Below are positions 1 to 8,799 of a stretch of DNA of 55,157 bases, one piece after another. The notes under the pieces were generated by a model. It was not told the DNA's origin and searched no databases. It saw only the letters and a program-made list of their open reading frames with translations. The DNA comes from Halobacteroidaceae bacterium (lineage in GTDB: Bacteria > Bacillota > Halanaerobiia > B1SED10-174). The position numbers were made by a program, and so were the translations under genes. Every line of letters begins with the position of its first letter. Position 1 is the first letter of the stretch. The stretch lies in NCBI GenBank assembly GCA_003554585.1, contig PWGV01000118.1, forward strand, positions 1-55,157, read 5' to 3'.

Positions 1-1277
1 AGAACAGCGACAAAGATAAAAAATCCGGGAACAAGTAGCCAGGCATTTTCTGTAAGGACTCTAACACTTTGCGCTGCAGACAACATATTTCCCCAGCTGG
101 CCTGGGGTTGCTGGATACCCAGCCCTATGAAGCTTAACGCTGCTTCCATCAGGATATAGCCTGGTAGGGCCAGGGTTGCCGCCACAATAACATAGGTGTA
201 GGTATTGGGAAGAATATGGCGGATAATTATCCTCAGGTCACTTGCCCCAAGAGCACGGGCCGCTTCAACAAAATCCTGTGCTCTGATGGAAAGGACCATA
301 CCTCGAATAACACGGGCCATTCCCGCCCAGCCAACAAAGGCAAGAATAACAACAATTAAAAAGAACCTGGTTGCCGAGGTCATATCAAGGGGTAGTACAG
401 CAGCAAGGGCCATCAATAAATAGAGCTGCGGAAAGCTCATAACAACCTCCGCTAAACGCATCATCAGGTTGTCAATCCAGCCTCCATAAAAACCGGATAT
501 ACCCCCAAATATCATACCAATAAAAGTACTGATCATCAAGGCCACAATTCCAATGAAAAGAGAAACGCGGCCGCCGTGCAGGATCCGGGAAAAATTATCC
601 CGTCCAAACTGGTCGGTCCCGTACAAGAAAAGGCGGGCCGTATCCCGGTCTGAATAGGGGTCCTCAAAACTTGGTTCTCCCAATCCCAGGATTTTGGTCC
701 TAGCTGTAAGACCAAGGATAGAAAATTCTCTGTCGGCTTCCACAAATAACTTCAACGGATAGCGAGGAGATTCCTGCTTAACTTCCACCCAAATTCTCAT
801 AACCGGGAAATAGGTGAAATCGTCTACCCTTTCTTCATCAGCGATAGCTTCAGCTAAAGCATGGGCTTCTGCCCTTTCTTGCACATCAAAAGTTCCCAGG
901 TCAAGTTCAACCTCAGTAACTTCTCCAGTTTCGGGATCTTCCTGTTCAATATAGCCATAAATCATATAGCGGTGTCCCCTAAGGGAGTTATAAATAAATG
1001 GCCAGCGCCAGTTTCCATCTTCATCCCTGACGTTGATTGAAACAGGCGGGTGGTAGGATTTGCCACGGTACTGGTTATAAGGGTCATGAGGAGCGTATAA
1101 CGGAGCTAAAATTACGGAGAAATACAACATTGCAAGGATGACCCCCCCAAGCAAAGCCAGGCGGTGTCTTTTCAAGCGGATCCAGGCAACTCGAAACGGA
1201 GATCTAATAAAATCCTCTTCACTTTCTAGTCTCTTTTTTTCCTTTTCCATATTATGATTGGCTGGAGGTTGCTGCAC
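1..1277 (-). CDS. ABC transporter permease, OppC/DppC type (3' end beyond window)
   Basis: Inner-membrane permease of a peptide/nickel-class ABC importer; only the first ~425 codons are in the window. The GTG at 1277 lies 7 nt behind AGGAGG; an in-frame ATG at 1250 is the alternative start. Visible: one N-terminal membrane segment (about residues 40-60), a long hydrophilic insert of roughly 150 residues before the conserved 'TDQFGRDNFSR' motif (about residue 225), further membrane segments, and the EAA loop 'EAARALGASDLR' (about residue 338) that docks to the ATPase subunit, followed by 'EAALSFIGLG'. It follows the OppB-type permease by 18 nt, so it is the second permease of one operon; ATPase genes would lie past the left edge. 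The substrate cannot be told from the sequence. The family call is firm. Confidence 0.93.
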   Translation of the reverse strand, partial: MQQPPANHNMEKEKKRLESEEDFIRSPFRVAWIRLKRHRLALLGGVILAMLYFSVILAPLYAPHDPYNQYRGKSYHPPVSINVRDEDGNWRWPFIYNSLRGHRYMIYGYIEQEDPETGEVTEVELDLGTFDVQERAEAHALAEAIADEERVDDFTYFPVMRIWVEVKQESPRYPLKLFVEADREFSILGLTARTKILGLGEPSFEDPYSDRDTARLFLYGTDQFGRDNFSRILHGGRVSLFIGIVALMISTFIGMIFGGISGFYGGWIDNLMMRLAEVVMSFPQLYLLMALAAVLPLDMTSATRFFLIVVILAFVGWAGMARVIRGMVLSIRAQDFVEAARALGASDLRIIIRHILPNTYTYVIVAATLALPGYILMEAALSFIGLGIQQPQASWGNMLSAAQSVRVLTENAWLLVPGFFIFVAV

Positions 1278-1295
1278 CTTTATACCTCCTTTCCT

Positions 1296-2267
1296 CTAAT
1301 TGTACCTTATCCGGGGATCAGTTATCGCAAGAAGAATATCTGCCAGAAGGTTCCCCAGGATAAGAAGAGCACTTCCCATTAAAAGTCCAGCCATGGCAAC
1401 ATAAAGATCTTTCTGTCTAACTGCAGTCAAGAGCATATTGCCCAGACCCGGATAGCTGAAAACAATCTCGGTAATTGCCGCCCCACTAAGCAGGGCACTG
1501 ATGCTGAAACCAAAAATGGTAATAAGCGGATTTATTGCATTACGCAGGGCATGTTTGTAAATAACAACTCGATCGTTCAAACCCTTGGACCGAGCTGTCC
1601 GAACATAATCCTGGCCCATGGCGTCCATCATCTGGCCCCGCATCTGTCTCATTAAACCGGCCATCCCGGAAGTAGCCAGAACTATTGTCGGCGGAATCAG
1701 GTGCCGAATATAGTCCCACATTCTTCCTATAAAACTTAATTCCTCGTGGTACCAGGAAGTCATACCCCCCACAGGTAAATTGAACAGGCCATATCTAGCA
1801 AGAAGGTAAAGTATTATCAGGCCGAAGAAGAAGTTGGGAATAGAGATTCCAAAAAAAGTAAAAAAGGTTAAAATATTATCTCTTAAAGTATAACGGTTGA
1901 TTGCGGCGTGAACTCCAATTGGAATTGCAACAACCCAGGTTAAAATTGTGGCAGCGAGAGATAAACGGAAAGTGTTCAATATCCGAGCGCCTATCAGATC
2001 TGTAACCGGAATGCGATAGGCAAAGGAATAACCAAAGTTTAGCTGCATAAGCTCTTTTAGCCAATTAAAATACTGAACCCAAACTGGCTGGTCCAAACCA
2101 AACTCCGCTCGCATTTGGGCAATTATCGCCGAAGAAATATCAGGGTTCATTTCAATCTGGGCAAGAAAATCACCTGGAGAAAGGTTAAGCACAAAAAAAC
2201 TGATCATACTTATCCCAATCAGCAGGGGAATCATCTGCAATATTCGCCGAATTACATAAGTCCGCAT
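1296..2267 (-). CDS. ABC transporter permease, OppB/DppB type
   Basis: 323 aa, normal length for the first permease of a dipeptide/oligopeptide importer. The N-terminus 'MRTYVIRRILQMIPLLIGI' is typical of the family, with one membrane segment followed by a periplasmic loop, then five more segments. The EAA-type coupling motif 'YVRTARSKGLNDRVV' lies at about residues 222-236, and the C-terminal 'DPRIRYN' is the usual ending. Start ATG at 2267 has AAAGGAGG upstream. It is transcribed behind the solute-binding protein gene, across an intergenic hairpin, and ahead of the OppC-type permease (18 nt gap). It forms half of the membrane channel; the substrate is unknown, with peptides, sugars or nickel all possible for this class. 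Confidence 0.95.
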   Translation of the reverse strand: MRTYVIRRILQMIPLLIGISMISFFVLNLSPGDFLAQIEMNPDISSAIIAQMRAEFGLDQPVWVQYFNWLKELMQLNFGYSFAYRIPVTDLIGARILNTFRLSLAATILTWVVAIPIGVHAAINRYTLRDNILTFFTFFGISIPNFFFGLIILYLLARYGLFNLPVGGMTSWYHEELSFIGRMWDYIRHLIPPTIVLATSGMAGLMRQMRGQMMDAMGQDYVRTARSKGLNDRVVIYKHALRNAINPLITIFGFSISALLSGAAITEIVFSYPGLGNMLLTAVRQKDLYVAMAGLLMGSALLILGNLLADILLAITDPRIRYN

Positions 2268-2302
2268 ATTCGTCCTCCTTTCCCCACTGGGTCACTTTAA
2301 TC

Positions 2303-2336
2303 AAAAAAGAAAGGGGGGAGAGGAAGCTCTCCCCCC
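2303..2336 (-). terminator. Strong hairpin between binding-protein and permease genes
   Basis: Ten-base-pair perfect stem (GGGGGGAGAG at 2313-2322 with CTCTCCCCCC at 2327-2336, loop GAAG). On the minus strand it is followed by TTTCTTTTTT. It sits 15 nt after the stop of the binding-protein gene and before the permease genes. By analogy with other importers, it probably acts as a partial terminator or mRNA stabiliser giving more binding protein than permease. Confidence 0.85.
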
Positions 2337-2350
2337 TAAGTTCCTCTCCC

Positions 2351-4066
2351 TTACCTTGAAATAAAGAGACTTTCTAAATTGTGGACCCACCCACCTACAA
2401 TAGTCGGGTCAGCATTTTTAACGGTATTGCGCATGGCAATAATGCTGTCCTGAACTACAGTGTAGATAAGGGGTACCTGTTCGGAAATAATTTCCTGGAA
2501 TTCATAGTATAGGGCTTGTCTTTCTTCGGGATCGAGAACGGTTGCTGCTTCGTCAAAGATCTCGTCTACGCGGGCTTCCCACTCAGTAGCGGGTTCAGAT
2601 TGAACCGGGTTCCACATGTGCAGGTTACCCGAGGAATGCCATACGTTCCGGCCGCCGTGGGGCTCGAGACCACCGGTAAGTCCGATGATAATGACATCCC
2701 ATTCAAATTCACTAGTCAACTGATTAACGAGTTGGTTGAAGTCAATTGGAGTAAAAGTTACATCCATTCCCAGTTCCTGCAGGTCGGCTTGAATAATATT
2801 ACCAGCACCTTCACGAACAACGTTACCAGCGTTGGTAGTCATAATGAAGCTAACCCTGTTGCCATCTGCGTCAAACAGGCTTCCCTGGGAATCCCAGGTG
2901 AAACCACTAGCTTCAAGATATTCTCTGGACTTATCCAGGTCATATACATACTCGTGTACATCCGGATTGAGGAAGAATTCGTTTGGCGCACTGACCGGTG
3001 ACCACTGGGATGAAGCCAGTCCATCATAAAGCTGGTCGATCATGGTTTCTTTGTCCATGGCGTGAGCCATAGCCCGGCGGAAGTTTAGGTCGGTAAACCA
3101 TTCATATTTATAGGGCTCTTCCTCGAAGTGAGGACCTCTCGGGTTCTGGTTCATAACCACAAACAGGGTGCTGAAAGTAGGACCTAGGTTGTGAACGGTC
3201 ATATCCCACATACGCTCGTTCATACGGTAGCGAGCATAGTCTGCGGGCTGAACCGGAGAAACGTGGGTCTGGCCTGCTTCAAAGGCAAGACTCTGGGCTT
3301 CCTGGGATTCTACAACCTGCATAATCCAGCGGTTAATATAGGGAAGAGTTTCTCCCTCTTCATTTACATGCCAGTAATTAGGGTTCCGGAGCATTACAAC
3401 CCGTTCGCCGGGACGATAGCCACCAAGCATAAATGCATCAGAACCGATGATTTCGGAAGGTGGAGTATTTACACCCCAGGTTTCATTATACAGCCCTGCT
3501 TCCCAGGCATCATAGAGAGCATGTTTGGGAACAATATAAGGCATTGAATTGAGAAGTGGTGCGAAGGGTTCGGGCAGGATAAGGCGGAAAGTATACTCAT
3601 CAATTACCTCATAATCAAGATATTGACCTGCCACCTGGAGGATATCTCTGGAGCTGGTGGGAACTGACTCATCGTAGATAACGTCGAAGGTAAACTCCGC
3701 GTCATATGCGGTTAGAGGAGTCCCATCACTCCACTTTACACCTTCCCGGAGATAGAAAGTCCATTCCAGCCCATCATCACTGAAATCCCACCCCTTGGCA
3801 AGGCTCGGTACCAATTCTGCTGTGTGCGGATCATATCGGGTAAAAGAAGTCAGAAAGCGATAGATGATATCCGTAGATGAAGTTTCCTTGGCAATATGAG
3901 TGTTAAAAGTCCTGGGATCGGAGATCTGTGAACTTAACAGGGTTTCCCCAATAGTCCCTGCTGGATAGGGAGAGACGACGTAATCGCTTGGAATTGAGGC
4001 GATTACAGAAAAGGACATTGCCAGAACCAATGCCCCGACAAAAAAGACAATCAGACTCTTTTTCAC
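2351..4066 (-). CDS. ABC transporter substrate-binding protein, family 5
   Basis: 571 aa extracellular solute-binding protein of the peptide/nickel class. Residues 1-24 form a signal peptide with a basic start (MKKSL), a hydrophobic core and a likely cleavage site around 'SVIAS'. There is no lipobox cysteine, so the protein should be soluble in a periplasm rather than a lipoprotein; this fits a diderm cell. The mature part has family landmarks: 'SLAKGWDFSDDGLEWTFYLR' near the N-terminus, 'GVKWSDGTPLTAYD', and 'RRAMAHAMDKETMID' near residue 340. It is first in the importer operon, with a candidate promoter overlapping the end of the upstream gene, and is followed by a hairpin. Ligand unknown; peptides and oligosaccharides are both possible in this family. 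Confidence 0.93.
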   Translation of the reverse strand: MKKSLIVFFVGALVLAMSFSVIASIPSDYVVSPYPAGTIGETLLSSQISDPRTFNTHIAKETSSTDIIYRFLTSFTRYDPHTAELVPSLAKGWDFSDDGLEWTFYLREGVKWSDGTPLTAYDAEFTFDVIYDESVPTSSRDILQVAGQYLDYEVIDEYTFRLILPEPFAPLLNSMPYIVPKHALYDAWEAGLYNETWGVNTPPSEIIGSDAFMLGGYRPGERVVMLRNPNYWHVNEEGETLPYINRWIMQVVESQEAQSLAFEAGQTHVSPVQPADYARYRMNERMWDMTVHNLGPTFSTLFVVMNQNPRGPHFEEEPYKYEWFTDLNFRRAMAHAMDKETMIDQLYDGLASSQWSPVSAPNEFFLNPDVHEYVYDLDKSREYLEASGFTWDSQGSLFDADGNRVSFIMTTNAGNVVREGAGNIIQADLQELGMDVTFTPIDFNQLVNQLTSEFEWDVIIIGLTGGLEPHGGRNVWHSSGNLHMWNPVQSEPATEWEARVDEIFDEAATVLDPEERQALYYEFQEIISEQVPLIYTVVQDSIIAMRNTVKNADPTIVGGWVHNLESLFISR

Positions 4067-4216
4067 TAAGCATTCCTCCTTAAGAATTATGACACCCCAA
4101 AAAGATCAAACAAAACTAACCAAAATTTTCTGGTATCACCCCCATAAAAAATAGAAAAAATATTTAACTTGTTTTAATTCTTATTCGCTTTCAGGTTCAT
4201 ATTTCCTGCAAAAAAA

Positions 4217-4244
4217 AGTATAAATTTTGCTATTTAATTGTCAG
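4217..4244 (-). promoter_or_regulatory. Candidate sigma-A promoter of the ABC importer operon
   Basis: On the minus strand CTGACA (4244-4239), a 16-nt AT-rich spacer and TATACT (4222-4217) match the -35/-10 consensus at 5/6 each. The promoter overlaps the stop codon of the lytic transglycosylase gene and gives a leader of about 140 nt before the binding-protein start. Called by eye. Confidence 0.6.
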
Positions 4245-4789
4245 TAAAGGGCTTTGTACCTTTCCAGCGTTTTTTCTACCTTGGTTACATATAACCTTGT
4301 CTCTAAAAAAGGGATATCTTCGAGGTTCTCACGAGTCCCATCCCATATGCCTTCCTCAATCCACCGGCGGACATTTCCCCGTCCAGCATTATAAGCAGCC
4401 AGGGCACGGGTTATATTCGAAAACTCTTCTCGCAATCCTGCAAGGTACCAGCAACCAATTTCCAGGTTCAAAAGGGGGTCGAACAAATCCTCGCTAGTAA
4501 AGTTTTGCCAGCCTAAAGCCTCTGCTACCCAACCCCCTGTTGCAGGCATAATTTGCATCAAGCCCCTTGCTCCCCGCCTGGATTCCGCTGCGGGGTTAAA
4601 TTTGCTTTCGACATGGATTAAGGCAGCTATAAGTTCGGGTTCCAGGTCATAAACAGCTCCAAGATTTTCTATTTCTTCCCTATATAAAAAAGGATAATAA
4701 ATTCTTCCCAGGTGGGGATAGAGTAAAAAAAGAATTATGCAACCAAGCACGATATAGAAAACCCAGCCAGGAGAAAGTACTCGTTTCAT
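4241..4789 (-). CDS. Membrane-anchored lytic transglycosylase, SLT domain
   Basis: About 182 aa. Cleaves peptidoglycan glycan strands without water, forming 1,6-anhydro-MurNAc ends; acts in the periplasm. An N-terminal membrane segment (about residues 8-27, 'WVFYIVLGCIILFLL') anchors it. The SLT domain follows: catalytic Glu in 'IHVESKFNP', then 'GARGLMQIMPATG' and 'AAYNAGRGNVRRW', the three family motifs. I place the start at ATG 4789 because AGGTGG lies 8 nt upstream; a TTG at 4825 would add 12 residues and start 3 nt after the mgsA stop. Last gene of the coaE-mgsA-slt unit. A similar coaE-slt pairing occurs in other anaerobic Firmicutes (recalled, not checked). Confidence 0.92.
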   Translation of the reverse strand: MKRVLSPGWVFYIVLGCIILFLLYPHLGRIYYPFLYREEIENLGAVYDLEPELIAALIHVESKFNPAAESRRGARGLMQIMPATGGWVAEALGWQNFTSEDLFDPLLNLEIGCWYLAGLREEFSNITRALAAYNAGRGNVRRWIEEGIWDGTRENLEDIPFLETRLYVTKVEKTLERYKALY

Positions 4790-4828
4790 TTCCCAGTCCA
4801 CCTTCCACTTTTTTCCCGTTAGCAAGTT

Positions 4829-5200
4829 CTATTTTTCGAGAATTTCATCTAAGATCAGCCTTGCTGAAGTGAGATTGGTAGCAAGAGGAACAGCGTGAAC
4901 ATCACAAACTCTCATCAAAGCTGTAATATCGGGCTCATGAGGTTGAGCTGTTAGAGGGTCACGCAAGAATATTACCGTATCAACTTCCCCGGTTGTAACC
5001 ATACTTCCAATCTGTTGATCCCCTCCCAGGGGACCTGATGCCATTATCTTTACCTTTAATCCATGCTCTTTAACGATTAATTTACCTGTATTCCCGGTTC
5101 CTACAAGAAACTCCCTCTCCAGCCTCTCTTTAAATTCACATACCAAGGCAACCATATCCTTTTTCTTTTTATCGTGAGCAATTAGAGCGATTTTCCGCAT
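4829..5200 (-). CDS. mgsA: Methylglyoxal synthase
   Basis: 123 aa, full family length. Converts dihydroxyacetone phosphate to methylglyoxal and phosphate, a bypass of lower glycolysis when phosphorylated sugars build up. Landmarks: '[10 protein letters not shown]' at the N-terminus, the phosphate-binding 'GTGNTGKLI', '[11 protein letters not shown]' with the catalytic Asp, '[13 protein letters not shown]' with the catalytic His, and 'NLTSARLIL' at the end. Start ATG at 5200 lies inside the 3' end of coaE (32-nt overlap), so the two are translationally coupled. The slt gene follows at once. Its place in a DNA-repair/CoA gene string is unusual, and no partner glyoxalase is seen nearby. Confidence 0.97.
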   Translation of the reverse strand: MRKIALIAHDKKKKDMVALVCEFKERLEREFLVGTGNTGKLIVKEHGLKVKIMASGPLGGDQQIGSMVTTGEVDTVIFLRDPLTAQPHEPDITALMRVCDVHAVPLATNLTSARLILDEILEK

Positions 5201-5792
5201 TTAGTTTCTTCCACCTTTCCTGAACCTTCCTTTCCAATTCCCTAACAGTCCCTTTATTCTCTATTACCTGATCTGCTTTTTTGATTTTTTCTCTCAAGGG
5301 CATTTGCGCTTTAAGGCGGTCTCTAATATCTTCCGGAGAAAAACGCCCACCCTGCAGCAAACGCTGATAAACAACATCCTGGGGGACCCAGACTACCCAA
5401 ATTTGGTCAAATAAATCTTCCCAGCCAACTTCAAAAAGCAATGGGACCTCGGCAAAAACTGCGGAAGGGGGATTTTTTTGTCGGGATTGAGCAGAAAAAA
5501 AATCAATAATTGCCTGTTTAACCCGGGGGTGGATCAATCTTTCAAGTACTTCCTTTTCCTCTTTATTATTAAAAACAATTTCAGCGAGCTTTGAACGGTC
5601 AATTTCTCCATTTTCAGCAAGAATTTGTTTTCCAAAATTTTCAACCACTAAATTATAAAGTTTTTGTCCTTTTTTCATTTCAGAATGTACTACCTCATCC
5701 GAACTAATTACGGGGCTACCAAGCTTTTTAATAATTTCCAAAACCTTGGTTTTCCCTGTTCCCAGGCCTCCAGTAATTCCAATTTTCTTCAT
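5169..5792 (-). CDS. coaE: Dephospho-CoA kinase
   Basis: 207 aa, normal length. Phosphorylates the 3'-hydroxyl of dephospho-CoA, the last step of coenzyme A synthesis, in the cytoplasm. The P-loop '[10 protein letters not shown]' is at residues 8-17, then 'SSDEVVHSE' (substrate-site Asp), 'LIHPRVKQ' and '[14 protein letters not shown]' of the lid/CoA region. Its last 10 codons overlap mgsA. It lies downstream of polA and mutM, the same company it keeps in Bacillus. The gene looks complete and ordinary. Confidence 0.96.
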   Translation of the reverse strand: MKKIGITGGLGTGKTKVLEIIKKLGSPVISSDEVVHSEMKKGQKLYNLVVENFGKQILAENGEIDRSKLAEIVFNNKEEKEVLERLIHPRVKQAIIDFFSAQSRQKNPPSAVFAEVPLLFEVGWEDLFDQIWVVWVPQDVVYQRLLQGGRFSPEDIRDRLKAQMPLREKIKKADQVIENKGTVRELERKVQERWKKLNAENRSNCSR

Positions 5793-5859
5793 TTTTAATC
5801 CTCACCCCCCTCTGGAAACAGTCAAACAAATTATATGCCTTTAAAAGGACAGCTAATCC

Positions 5860-7719
5860 TTATTCATCAAGTGTTTTCTCCCACCTGGAAATTAATAATT
5901 CCAGTTCTTGCTTTTTCTTATTATATTCTTCCATAATTTCGGATGAATCTTCCCGTTTGAAAAATTCCGGGTCTGAAAACTGTTGATTGTGTTCTTCGAT
6001 TTCTTCCTCGAGAACAGTAATCCTTTCTTCCAGTTCTTTTCTAATACTTTCTTTTTCCCCTTTTTTTGAGGCAGTTACTCTTTTGGGCTTACGACTAGCT
6101 CGAGTCCGAGGTTTTCGATTTTTTTTCACTCCCTGTTCCCGTTCCCAGTCCAAAAAGTCCTGATAAGGCCCCCGGAAGGCTTGAAATCTCCCATCATTTA
6201 AATACCAGATTTTTGTGGCTACCCTTTCAATAAAATAACGGTCATGGGAAGTGAAAACTAAAGTCCCGGAAAAAGAGACCATGGCTTTTTCCAGCCATTC
6301 CTGCAGGTCCAGATCCAGGTGATTGGTGGGCTCATCCAAAAGCAAGACATTTGCTCCATCCAGAACTAAAAGAGCAAGGTTAAATCGGGAAAGCTCACCG
6401 CCGCTCAACATCCCTATTTTTTTCTCGGCCTCTTCTCCTCCAAACCGGAAAGCGCCTAAATGATCCATTATTTCCTGTTTGCGGGTCAGACCAAAATCTG
6501 CAACAACCTCGAAAAGATTCTCTTCCTTTGGCAGAAAACCGCCTTCCTGGTCAAAATAACCAAGTTCAACTCCGTGGCCCCAAAAAACTTCACCATCATA
6601 ATTATCCTTACCCAAAAGGCATTTAAGGAAAGTAGTTTTTCCTGCCCCGTTTGGTCCCAAAAAAGCTACCCGTCCTCCCCTTTTCAACTCTACCTCCAGT
6701 CCGTCAAACAATCTCCGGTTATCCTTTGTACAGCCAAAGCCCTGCGTTTTAAGAACCTCCTGCCCACTCATTCTGTTTAGGGGAAAGCGGAGATTTATTT
6801 TCTTCCGTGGAGGAGGGGGCGGGGGGATCTTTTCCATCCTTTCCAGCCTTTTTCCCCTGGAACGGGCTTCTTTGGATCTCTGTCCAGCCTTGTACCTGCG
6901 GACAAAATCCTCTAATGCCGCTATTTCTTCCTGTTGTTTCTCGTATTCTCGAGCCCAGGTTTTAACCTTCAATTCTCTTTGCCCGGTATAATCGGAGTAA
7001 TTCCCTGGATAAAAATATAAACGGCGATCATCAATTTCGAGAATTCCGTTGGCCACCTGGTCTAAGAAGTAACGGTCATGAGAAACCAAAATTAGAGCGC
7101 CGGAATATTCTTTAAGATAAGAAGCCAGCCATTCCCGGTTATTGCGGTCCAGGTGGTTGGTAGGTTCATCTAAAAGTAACAAATCTGGCTTTTCCAAAAG
7201 TAGCCTGGCCAGGGCCAAACGGGTTTTTTCTCCACCACTGAAACTGTTTAAATCTCTTTCTAAAGCTTCTTCTGCAAAACCCAGGCCGTTGATAATTCCC
7301 CGGATCCTGCTCTCGCACTCATAACCTCCGCCTTCTTCAAATTCGGACTGCAGGCGAGCGTATTTTTCCAGGATTTCCTCATCGGATCTCCTGCTTATCT
7401 CTTCGGTTATCTCTTCCAATTTCTCCCTCAACTGAACTTTTTCTGCAAAAGCCTGCCAGAGGTAATCTGCTACTTTCCCTTCCTGGGCCCAATCCAGAGT
7501 TTGGGGCAGAAACCCCAGAGACATATTACGGTTTCTCTCAACAAAACCCCTATCAGCTTCTTTGTCTCCTTTGATTATTTCCAGCAGAGTGGTTTTCCCT
7601 GTTCCGTTTCGTCCAATTAAGCCCAGGCGTGAACCTATTTGAACCTGGAGATTAACTTCTTCAACTAACAATTCTCCAGAATAATATTTACTAACGTTTT
7701 CTAACCGAACCAGAGTCAT
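5860..7719 (-). CDS. ABC-F family ATPase (translation factor type)
   Basis: 619 aa soluble protein with two ABC ATPase domains and no membrane segments, so an ABC-F ribosome-acting factor rather than a transporter. Domain 1: Walker A 'GRNGTGKTT' near residue 37, signature 'SGGEKTRLALARLLL', Walker B 'LLLLDEPTNHLD'. A charged linker follows, with 'KAGQRSKEARSRGKRLERM'. Domain 2: 'GPNGAGKTT', 'SGGELSRFNLALLVL', 'LLLLDEPTNHLD'. The C-terminal ~80 residues are strongly basic, then coiled-coil, as in Uup/YdiF-type members. The start overlaps the mutM 3' end by 29 nt. Antibiotic-resistance and housekeeping members cannot be told apart by eye; the operon setting favours housekeeping. Confidence 0.93.
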   Translation of the reverse strand: MTLVRLENVSKYYSGELLVEEVNLQVQIGSRLGLIGRNGTGKTTLLEIIKGDKEADRGFVERNRNMSLGFLPQTLDWAQEGKVADYLWQAFAEKVQLREKLEEITEEISRRSDEEILEKYARLQSEFEEGGGYECESRIRGIINGLGFAEEALERDLNSFSGGEKTRLALARLLLEKPDLLLLDEPTNHLDRNNREWLASYLKEYSGALILVSHDRYFLDQVANGILEIDDRRLYFYPGNYSDYTGQRELKVKTWAREYEKQQEEIAALEDFVRRYKAGQRSKEARSRGKRLERMEKIPPPPPPRKKINLRFPLNRMSGQEVLKTQGFGCTKDNRRLFDGLEVELKRGGRVAFLGPNGAGKTTFLKCLLGKDNYDGEVFWGHGVELGYFDQEGGFLPKEENLFEVVADFGLTRKQEIMDHLGAFRFGGEEAEKKIGMLSGGELSRFNLALLVLDGANVLLLDEPTNHLDLDLQEWLEKAMVSFSGTLVFTSHDRYFIERVATKIWYLNDGRFQAFRGPYQDFLDWEREQGVKKNRKPRTRASRKPKRVTASKKGEKESIRKELEERITVLEEEIEEHNQQFSDPEFFKREDSSEIMEEYNKKKQELELLISRWEKTLDE

Positions 7720-8554
7720 TTACATCATCCTTCTGACAGCAGGGGCAAAAAAAGGAACTGCGCCCTGCGACTTTTTTCCGTTCAATATAGTCCGAACAAT
7801 AGGGGCATTTTTCGCCCTCCCGTCCATACACCTTGAGCAAATCCTGGAAATCACCTGCCCTGCCTTCTCCATCCCGATAATCCCGGAAAGTGGTTCCTCG
7901 ACCGGCTATTGCTTCATTTAGGATTTCCTTCATGCTGGTATAAATCCTACAAATAGCCCTGTCCTCCAGATTTTGAGCAGAAGTTTCAGGGTGAATTTGG
8001 CTTCTAAACAAAATTTCATCAACATATATGTTCCCCAGGCCAGCAATAAAGGATTGGTTTAGCAGAAGTCCCTTAATCCTGCCTTTTTTTTGTTTTAAAG
8101 CCTGGGAAAAAGCCTTGAGATCGAACTCAGGATCCAAAGGTTCTGGCCCCAGTTTTTCCAGGTTCCCTGCGTATTTTTCTTCTCCGGTCTTCACCAGATA
8201 AACTCTTCCAAACCTTCGTGTATCTTCAAAAATTAGGGTTCCACCCCCTGAAAAGTCCAGAACCAAATGGGCATGTTTTCTGGGTTGGTAAATTTTATCC
8301 GAGTAATAGAGGCGTCCGGTCATCCGCAGGTGAAAAATTAACTTGCCCTCTTCATCAAGGGTAAAAAGAAGCAATTTGCCCCGGCGAAAACCACCGGATA
8401 TTTTCTTCCCACAAAGCCCCTGGGAAAACTTTATAGCCGTTTCGGGCCACCCTACAACGTCTTTATGCCTTACCCTGACTGTCTTTATTTTTTTTCCTTT
8501 TATTTTGGGAAGTAAGGAACTGAGTACGGTTTCAACTTCGGGCAATTCAGGCAA
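7691..8554 (-). CDS. mutM: Formamidopyrimidine-DNA glycosylase
   Basis: 287 aa if started at TTG 8554. Removes 8-oxoguanine and formamidopyrimidines from DNA and nicks the abasic site. The mature enzyme must begin PELPEVE, with the catalytic Pro and Glu directly after the initiator. That fixes the start at the TTG coding for the Met just before 'PELPEVETV'; GAGGGG lies 8 nt upstream. A longer reading frame from 8593 would bury the catalytic Pro. Further landmarks: 'FRRGKLLLF' with the conserved Lys, and a C-terminal zinc finger with paired cysteines ('CPYC' and 'CPCC'). It lies in the polA-mutM-coaE order and overlaps the ABC-F gene. Confidence 0.96.
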   Translation of the reverse strand: MPELPEVETVLSSLLPKIKGKKIKTVRVRHKDVVGWPETAIKFSQGLCGKKISGGFRRGKLLLFTLDEEGKLIFHLRMTGRLYYSDKIYQPRKHAHLVLDFSGGGTLIFEDTRRFGRVYLVKTGEEKYAGNLEKLGPEPLDPEFDLKAFSQALKQKKGRIKGLLLNQSFIAGLGNIYVDEILFRSQIHPETSAQNLEDRAICRIYTSMKEILNEAIAGRGTTFRDYRDGEGRAGDFQDLLKVYGREGEKCPYCSDYIERKKVAGRSSFFCPCCQKDDVNDSGSVRKR

Positions 8555-8558
8555 AATA

Positions 8559-8786
8559 CTAACCCCTCTCTTTTTTGTTCTCCCCATTCTCAAATTTAAA
8601 GCGGATTATTAGGGTGATTAAGAGCACTAAAAAAATAATCAATTTGGGGAGCCACAAACTTCCCCTTTCAGCAGGTTCTGCAAAACCCACAAAATAAAGA
8701 TAGGTAAAAACCCCTGCAGAGCCCAAAAGAGTTAACACAATAAAAAGGATGCTTTTTTTCTGAATTAACATTTGCAGAAAACCCAT
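8559..8786 (-). CDS. Small two-segment membrane protein, unknown function
   Basis: 75 aa. Two clear hydrophobic segments, about residues 12-33 ('SILFIVLTLLGSAGVF') and 45-62 ('WLPKLIIFLVLLITLII'), joined by a short loop 'GFAEPAERGS'. The C-terminus is highly charged, so both ends are probably cytoplasmic. It lies 4 nt upstream of the mutM start and 13 nt after the upstream gene, so it is cotranscribed with polA and mutM. I do not recognise a family. The tight spacing and plausible Shine-Dalgarno site support it as a real gene. Confidence 0.7.
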   Translation of the reverse strand: MGFLQMLIQKKSILFIVLTLLGSAGVFTYLYFVGFAEPAERGSLWLPKLIIFLVLLITLIIRFKFENGENKKERG

Positions 8787-8799
8787 TAAACTCCCTCCC

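Noticed and set aside
2516-3001. 161-codon plus-strand frame inside the binding-protein gene
   Set aside because: Lies wholly opposite a well-conserved gene and resembles no protein.
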